The notes under the pieces are model-generated. The model did not search any database. It had not been told where the DNA came from and saw nothing but the letters and a program-made list of their open reading frames with translations. The position numbers were made by a program, and so were the translations under genes. A stretch of DNA of 64,000 nt from an uncultured Muribaculaceae bacterium (GTDB taxonomy: Bacteria; Bacteroidota; Bacteroidia; Bacteroidales; Muribaculaceae): the NCBI GenBank assembly GCA_910578095.1, contig CAJTOZ010000005.1, forward strand, positions 55,611 through 119,610, written 5' to 3'. Positions 61,520-64,000 of the stretch are shown here, piece after piece (position 1 is the first letter of the stretch; every line of letters begins with the position of its first letter).

Positions 61520-63142
61520 CTACTGATTGTAAAGTATAATATCTCCGGTCCTTTCAGGTTCCAGCAGTTGCATCAGTTCAAGGTCGGGATACCCCACGAG
61601 ATGTATGTCGCGTCCGAATATCATTGTGTGCCCTTCGCCGGAGTTGATTCTGCGCCAGAACGGTGTGATGCTGTTGTTGGGGTTGCCGGAGCGGGCAAAC
61701 GAAGTCCAGCAACGGCTCATGATGCGTGCGAGGCGGCGGGCTTCATCTCCGCCTGCGCGTGAGAACTCGGCGGATTCATAGTTGTTGAACACAAATGGAA
61801 GCTCGGAGGATCTGAAACTTCTTGCGATCCCGTTGTCAAGCGGCGATACCCAGTTGAAGAGATACACATAGACAGGGGCGTTGCCTCTTCGCGCAAGCAT
61901 ATGGGCCATCTGCAGCACGCGGCTACGCACGTTGGTGTCCATGGTCAGCAACTCATGCAAGGGCCTTTCCGGATACGCTGCTGTGAAAGCTTCGCGAATG
62001 GCCTGGGCATTGTTTCCGTAGCGCGCCTGCAGGGCGCTGTCGATCTGGGCCTGGCTTAGGCCGCCATGATTGAAGTTTGCTGAATTGCCGATAATATAAG
62101 GATAGGTGCTGTATTCCGAGAATGTGGAACCTATGATTACCGGTACGTCCAGCGACACGCTTATGCATGTGTCGCTAAACAGGTCTGCTTTCAATGTTAT
62201 GCCGTCTATGACCGGAGCAAATTTTATCAGATGTTCCGGGTCGCGTTTGAATTCCTCGCGTGTGCGCTCTATCGCGCGTGTTGCTGCGTGCTGAAGTGAA
62301 TCGTATGAAAGTTGGCGGAGGCCATCTACGTCTTTGACGCCGGCTTCCTCCATGGTGAGTTCGGCTATGCGGCGTGAAGAGTTCTGGGGTTGCGTCATGC
62401 CATTCAGGGTGCCGCTCTGCACTATTGCCTTGTGAAATAGGCCCTTTGCATCGTACATACCCATAAGGGTGAGCACTTTCACTCCGCCGGAGCCGTGCCC
62501 GAAAAGTGTCACATTGCCCGGATCGCCTCCAAATGCTGCTATATTGTTTCTGATCCATTTCAGAGCCTGTATGATATCGGTCATGGCCAGATTGCCGGAG
62601 CCGGTGTATTCCGGGCCATAGGCGCTGAGGTCAAGATGGCCGAGTACGTTCAGACGATGGTTGAGTGTGACGAGCACAACGTTGTCGTTGATAGCCAGTT
62701 TTACGCCATCGGCAGCCAGGTTGACATGGGAATGACCGTTGTCGAAGCCACCGCCATGTATCCATACCATTACCGGACGGTTCCCGCCATCGTTGCGCAT
62801 GGAAGTCCATATGTTGAGGTTGAGGCAATCCTCACTCATGAAGATTGCGGTGTCGCTCGGGTTGTAGCTCGACTTCTTCCGGAGGTTGACCTGCGGGGCT
62901 ATGGGGCCGAATTCAGTGCAGTCCATCACGGTGTCCCATTTCGCGTGGTCGTGTGCCGGCAGAAAGCGTTCGGCCGATGCATAGGGCACGCCTTTGAACA
63001 CAAGTACGCTGTCCTGTATGTAGCCTCGCACGCGTCCGGAGGCTGTCTTCACTTCGGTAGGATCAATGCCGCCTCTCGTTCCGGTGCAGCATACCAAAGC
63101 AAGGGCGATAAACGATATTATAGCGATGAATTTTATTTTCAT
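61520..63142 (-). CDS. type-B carboxylesterase family protein with altered nucleophile motif
   Basis: 540 aa, exported; the signal peptide ends in two Cys (residues 18-19) and may be a lipoprotein signal. Alpha/beta-hydrolase of the carboxylesterase family: 'TASGRVRGYIQDSVLVFKGVPYA', 'SEDCLNLNIWT', oxyanion 'VWIHGGGFDNG', 'LNHRLNVLGHLDL', 'GNLAMTDIIQALKWIRNNIAAFGGDPGNVTLFGHGSGGVKVL'. At the nucleophile elbow the family has GESAGG or GQSGGG, while here it is GHGSGG, so the catalytic Ser position is Gly217 and Ser218 is shifted by one. Activity is therefore doubtful. Substrate unknown. Confidence 0.88.
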   Translation of the reverse strand: MKIKFIAIISFIALALVCCTGTRGGIDPTEVKTASGRVRGYIQDSVLVFKGVPYASAERFLPAHDHAKWDTVMDCTEFGPIAPQVNLRKKSSYNPSDTAIFMSEDCLNLNIWTSMRNDGGNRPVMVWIHGGGFDNGHSHVNLAADGVKLAINDNVVLVTLNHRLNVLGHLDLSAYGPEYTGSGNLAMTDIIQALKWIRNNIAAFGGDPGNVTLFGHGSGGVKVLTLMGMYDAKGLFHKAIVQSGTLNGMTQPQNSSRRIAELTMEEAGVKDVDGLRQLSYDSLQHAATRAIERTREEFKRDPEHLIKFAPVIDGITLKADLFSDTCISVSLDVPVIIGSTFSEYSTYPYIIGNSANFNHGGLSQAQIDSALQARYGNNAQAIREAFTAAYPERPLHELLTMDTNVRSRVLQMAHMLARRGNAPVYVYLFNWVSPLDNGIARSFRSSELPFVFNNYESAEFSRAGGDEARRLARIMSRCWTSFARSGNPNNSITPFWRRINSGEGHTMIFGRDIHLVGYPDLELMQLLEPERTGDIILYNQ

Positions 63143-63178
63143 AGTACATTGGGAGCCCTGCTACGGGGCTTTGCGCTG

Positions 63179-63209
63179 CAAAAGTAGGCAAAAAAAAGAT
63201 TCGGTCAAG
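63179..63209 (-). promoter_or_regulatory. promoter of the esterase-plsC transcript
   Basis: CTTG (63209-63206), 19 bp, TACTTTTG (63186-63179) on the minus strand; ATG follows at 63142. The -33 box is inside the terminator stem of the tRNA gene. Confidence 0.7.
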
Positions 63210-63224
63210 CAGATTGACCGAATC
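63191..63224 (-). terminator. terminator of the tRNA-Met gene
   Basis: GATTCGGTCAA / TTGACCGAATC perfect 11-bp stem with a 5-base loop, then seven T on the minus strand. It lies 24 bases after the tRNA 3' end. Confidence 0.9.
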
Positions 63225-63247
63225 ATCATTGTTTTGTCATTGTATTG

Positions 63248-63321
63248 TAGCGGGACCGAGAATTGAACTCGGGACCTCCGGGTTATGAATCCGACGCTCT
63301 AACCAACTGAGCTATCCCGCC
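63248..63321 (-). tRNA. tRNA-Met (anticodon CAT)
   Basis: 74 nt without encoded CCA. Acceptor GGCGGGA / TCCCGCT (first pair G-U), D stem GCTC/GAGC, anticodon loop TTCATAA, T arm CCGAG-TTCAATT-CTCGG, discriminator A. The 1-72 pair and the absence of three G-C pairs in the anticodon stem argue against the initiator; the discriminator A fits elongator tRNA-Met, with tRNA-Ile2 (CAT, lysidine-modified) as the alternative. One mismatch (A-C) at the end of the anticodon stem. Confidence 0.93.
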
Positions 63322-63332
63322 ATTTGCGAGTG

Positions 63333-63363
63333 CAAAGTTAGTATCTTTTTTTGAAACTGCAAA
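63333..63363 (-). promoter_or_regulatory. promoter of the tRNA-Met gene
   Basis: TTTG (63363-63360), 19 bp, TAACTTTG (63340-63333) on the minus strand, about 12 bases before the mature 5' end. Confidence 0.85.
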
Positions 63364-63534
63364 ATTCTGCGCGGTTTTTTTGAAAAAAATAATTGGCCTG
63401 ATAAATTTTCCAATGGGAGTGTCATGCTGTGCGCGGGCCGGATGCGTAGCGGTTGTGGTGTATCGCTCAATATTATCAGAAAGGAGGGAGCTCTACGGTG
63501 CCGTTCAATCCCTTTTGGAAAGATATTATTTTTA

Positions 63535-63590
63535 TTGATTATCGCAAAATTACCCAATTTGACATCCTAAGGTTACCGCCCGCAATGTAG
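63535..63590. repeat. dispersed repeat, copy 2, interrupted by the IS110 element
   Basis: Same sequence as 59897-59953 with two mismatches and a one-base indel. Similarity stops at ...CAATGTAG, where copy 1 goes on with GGACATCG, suggesting that the insertion element's left end lies at about 63591. Between the tRNA promoter (63363) and 63535 nothing further is recognisable. Confidence 0.75.
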
Positions 63591-63703
63591 ATAGTATGTT
63601 TGTGGTGCAGAACTGAATATGCAACCCTGTCATGCTAAAAAAGAAAGGCATACGAAAAAGTTTGTATATTTGGAAAATGCTAACACCAACAAACTATTTG
63701 CGT
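63591..63703 (+). mobile_element. probable left end of an IS110-family element (partial in window)
   Basis: About 113 non-coding bases between the point where the dispersed repeat is cut and the transposase start. Carries the -7 element TATATTTG at 63665-63672. IS110 elements lack long terminal inverted repeats, and in the IS110 group this side encodes the bridge RNA that chooses donor and target; whether it does so here cannot be seen. Element boundary is inferred from the repeat break only. Confidence 0.5.
63665..63672 (+). promoter_or_regulatory. -7 element of the IS110 transposase gene
   Basis: TATATTTG, 32 bases before the chosen ATG at 63704; no TTTG at the usual -33 distance. It implies that the in-frame ATG at 63677 would be almost leaderless. 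Confidence 0.5.
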
Positions 63704-64000
63704 ATGCCGATACAAAGATGCGAAAATTTTCAGGAACAGCAAAATGTGTACATCGGTCTGGATGTGCACCTGAAGCAATGGAACGTCTGCATTATCCAGG
63801 GAGGGAGGCAGCGAAAGCCATTCCAGCAGAATCCGAGTGCGGAGACCTTGAAGCAACATCTGCAGAAGAATTATCCGGGCCTCAGGTATTATTCCGCATA
63901 TGAGGCTGGCGTGTGCGGATGTTCCATCCACTACGATCTCATCTCGGTGGGTATTGACAACATAATCTTCAATGCTGCCGATGTCTCGCAGACGGGCAAA
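63704..64000 (+). CDS. IS110-family transposase (partial, runs off the right edge)
   Basis: First 99 codons of a DEDD recombinase. 'VYIGLDVHLKQWNVCI' holds the first catalytic Asp, and 'YYSAYEAGVCGCSIHYDLISVGIDNIIFNAADVSQTGK' contains the second acidic residue (Glu in YEAG) and the family's 'NxADVxxTGK' end. The frame is open to base 64000. An in-frame ATG at 63677 could add nine residues. The 94-residue frame in another phase over the same bases is a shadow. The element moves by a bridge-RNA-guided recombination in the IS110 family; the rest of it lies outside the window. Confidence 0.93.
   Translation, partial: MPIQRCENFQEQQNVYIGLDVHLKQWNVCIIQGGRQRKPFQQNPSAETLKQHLQKNYPGLRYYSAYEAGVCGCSIHYDLISVGIDNIIFNAADVSQTGK

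Noticed and set aside
63312..63557. 81-aa minus-strand frame beside the tRNA
   Set aside because: Runs into the tRNA and its promoter; first residues come from the dispersed repeat. Not a gene.
63619..63903. 94-aa plus-strand frame at the IS110 start
   Set aside because: Out of phase with the transposase frame that begins at 63704 and carries the catalytic motifs.

Overview
The window looks like chromosome from a moderately GC-rich member of the Bacteroidales, most likely a Muribaculaceae-type gut commensal. Three things support this. Several genes are preceded by the Bacteroidetes -33/-7 promoter (TTTG, 19-21 bp, TAnnTTTG). Lineage-typical families occur: an UpxY antiterminator, DUF3467, DUF5683, a NigD-like lipoprotein and an AspT/aspartate decarboxylase pair. 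Protein signatures throughout are Bacteroidetes-like. The genus is inference.

Layout. 1-4729: end of a complex I operon (nuoL partial, nuoM, nuoN) closed by a terminator. 4966-8250: a small secreted protein, a CNNM/CorC-type membrane protein, a DJ-1/PfpI protein, and a convergent GlmU-like nucleotidyltransferase. 8391-11790: aspartate:alanine antiporter plus aspartate 4-decarboxylase, a metabolic module that generates proton-motive force. 12019-14244: a large LruC-domain lipoprotein. 14300-14680: a gene-free stretch with GC-rich palindromes, a C12 tract and a composite inverted-repeat element. 14685-18513: priA and a DUF2130 protein (minus strand). 18584-22208: a GH105-DUF2264 fusion and a BNR_4 beta-propeller enzyme, a likely uronate/rhamnose glycan-trimming pair. 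22252-26904: a lolD-like ATPase, a NigD-like lipoprotein, a DUF3467 protein, cysS and a RecD-like helicase, ending in a long hairpin shared with the convergent OmpA-family gene.

28937-52619 is a nearly continuous minus-strand extracellular or capsular polysaccharide locus. In transcription order it has a long UpxY-type antiterminator, a PHP-type tyrosine phosphatase, Wza-like export lipoprotein, Wzc-like tyrosine autokinase, Wzx-type flippase, a run of glycosyltransferases (seven GT4, three GT2, one GT32), a pyruvyl transferase, an EpsG-like polymerase, a DUF5683 protein, a small phosphoglycosyl transferase and a WbpM/FlaA1-type dehydratase. Most junctions overlap by 1-19 bases, so it probably acts as one operon making and exporting a Wzy-dependent polymer. 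Divergent from it is the rod-shape operon mreB-mreC-mreD-mrdA-rodA (53012-58730).

58748-63142, minus strand, holds an ECF sigma factor with a membrane partner, a small lipoprotein, a PlsC acyltransferase and a type-B carboxylesterase whose nucleophile motif is altered. A tRNA-Met follows. At the right edge an IS110-family transposase begins and runs off the window; the element seems to have inserted into a dispersed intergenic repeat that also occurs upstream of the sigma factor. There are no rRNA genes, CRISPR arrays or complete insertion sequences. The most unusual non-coding structures are the palindromic repeat families at 14312-14638, 59897-60023 and 63535-63590.
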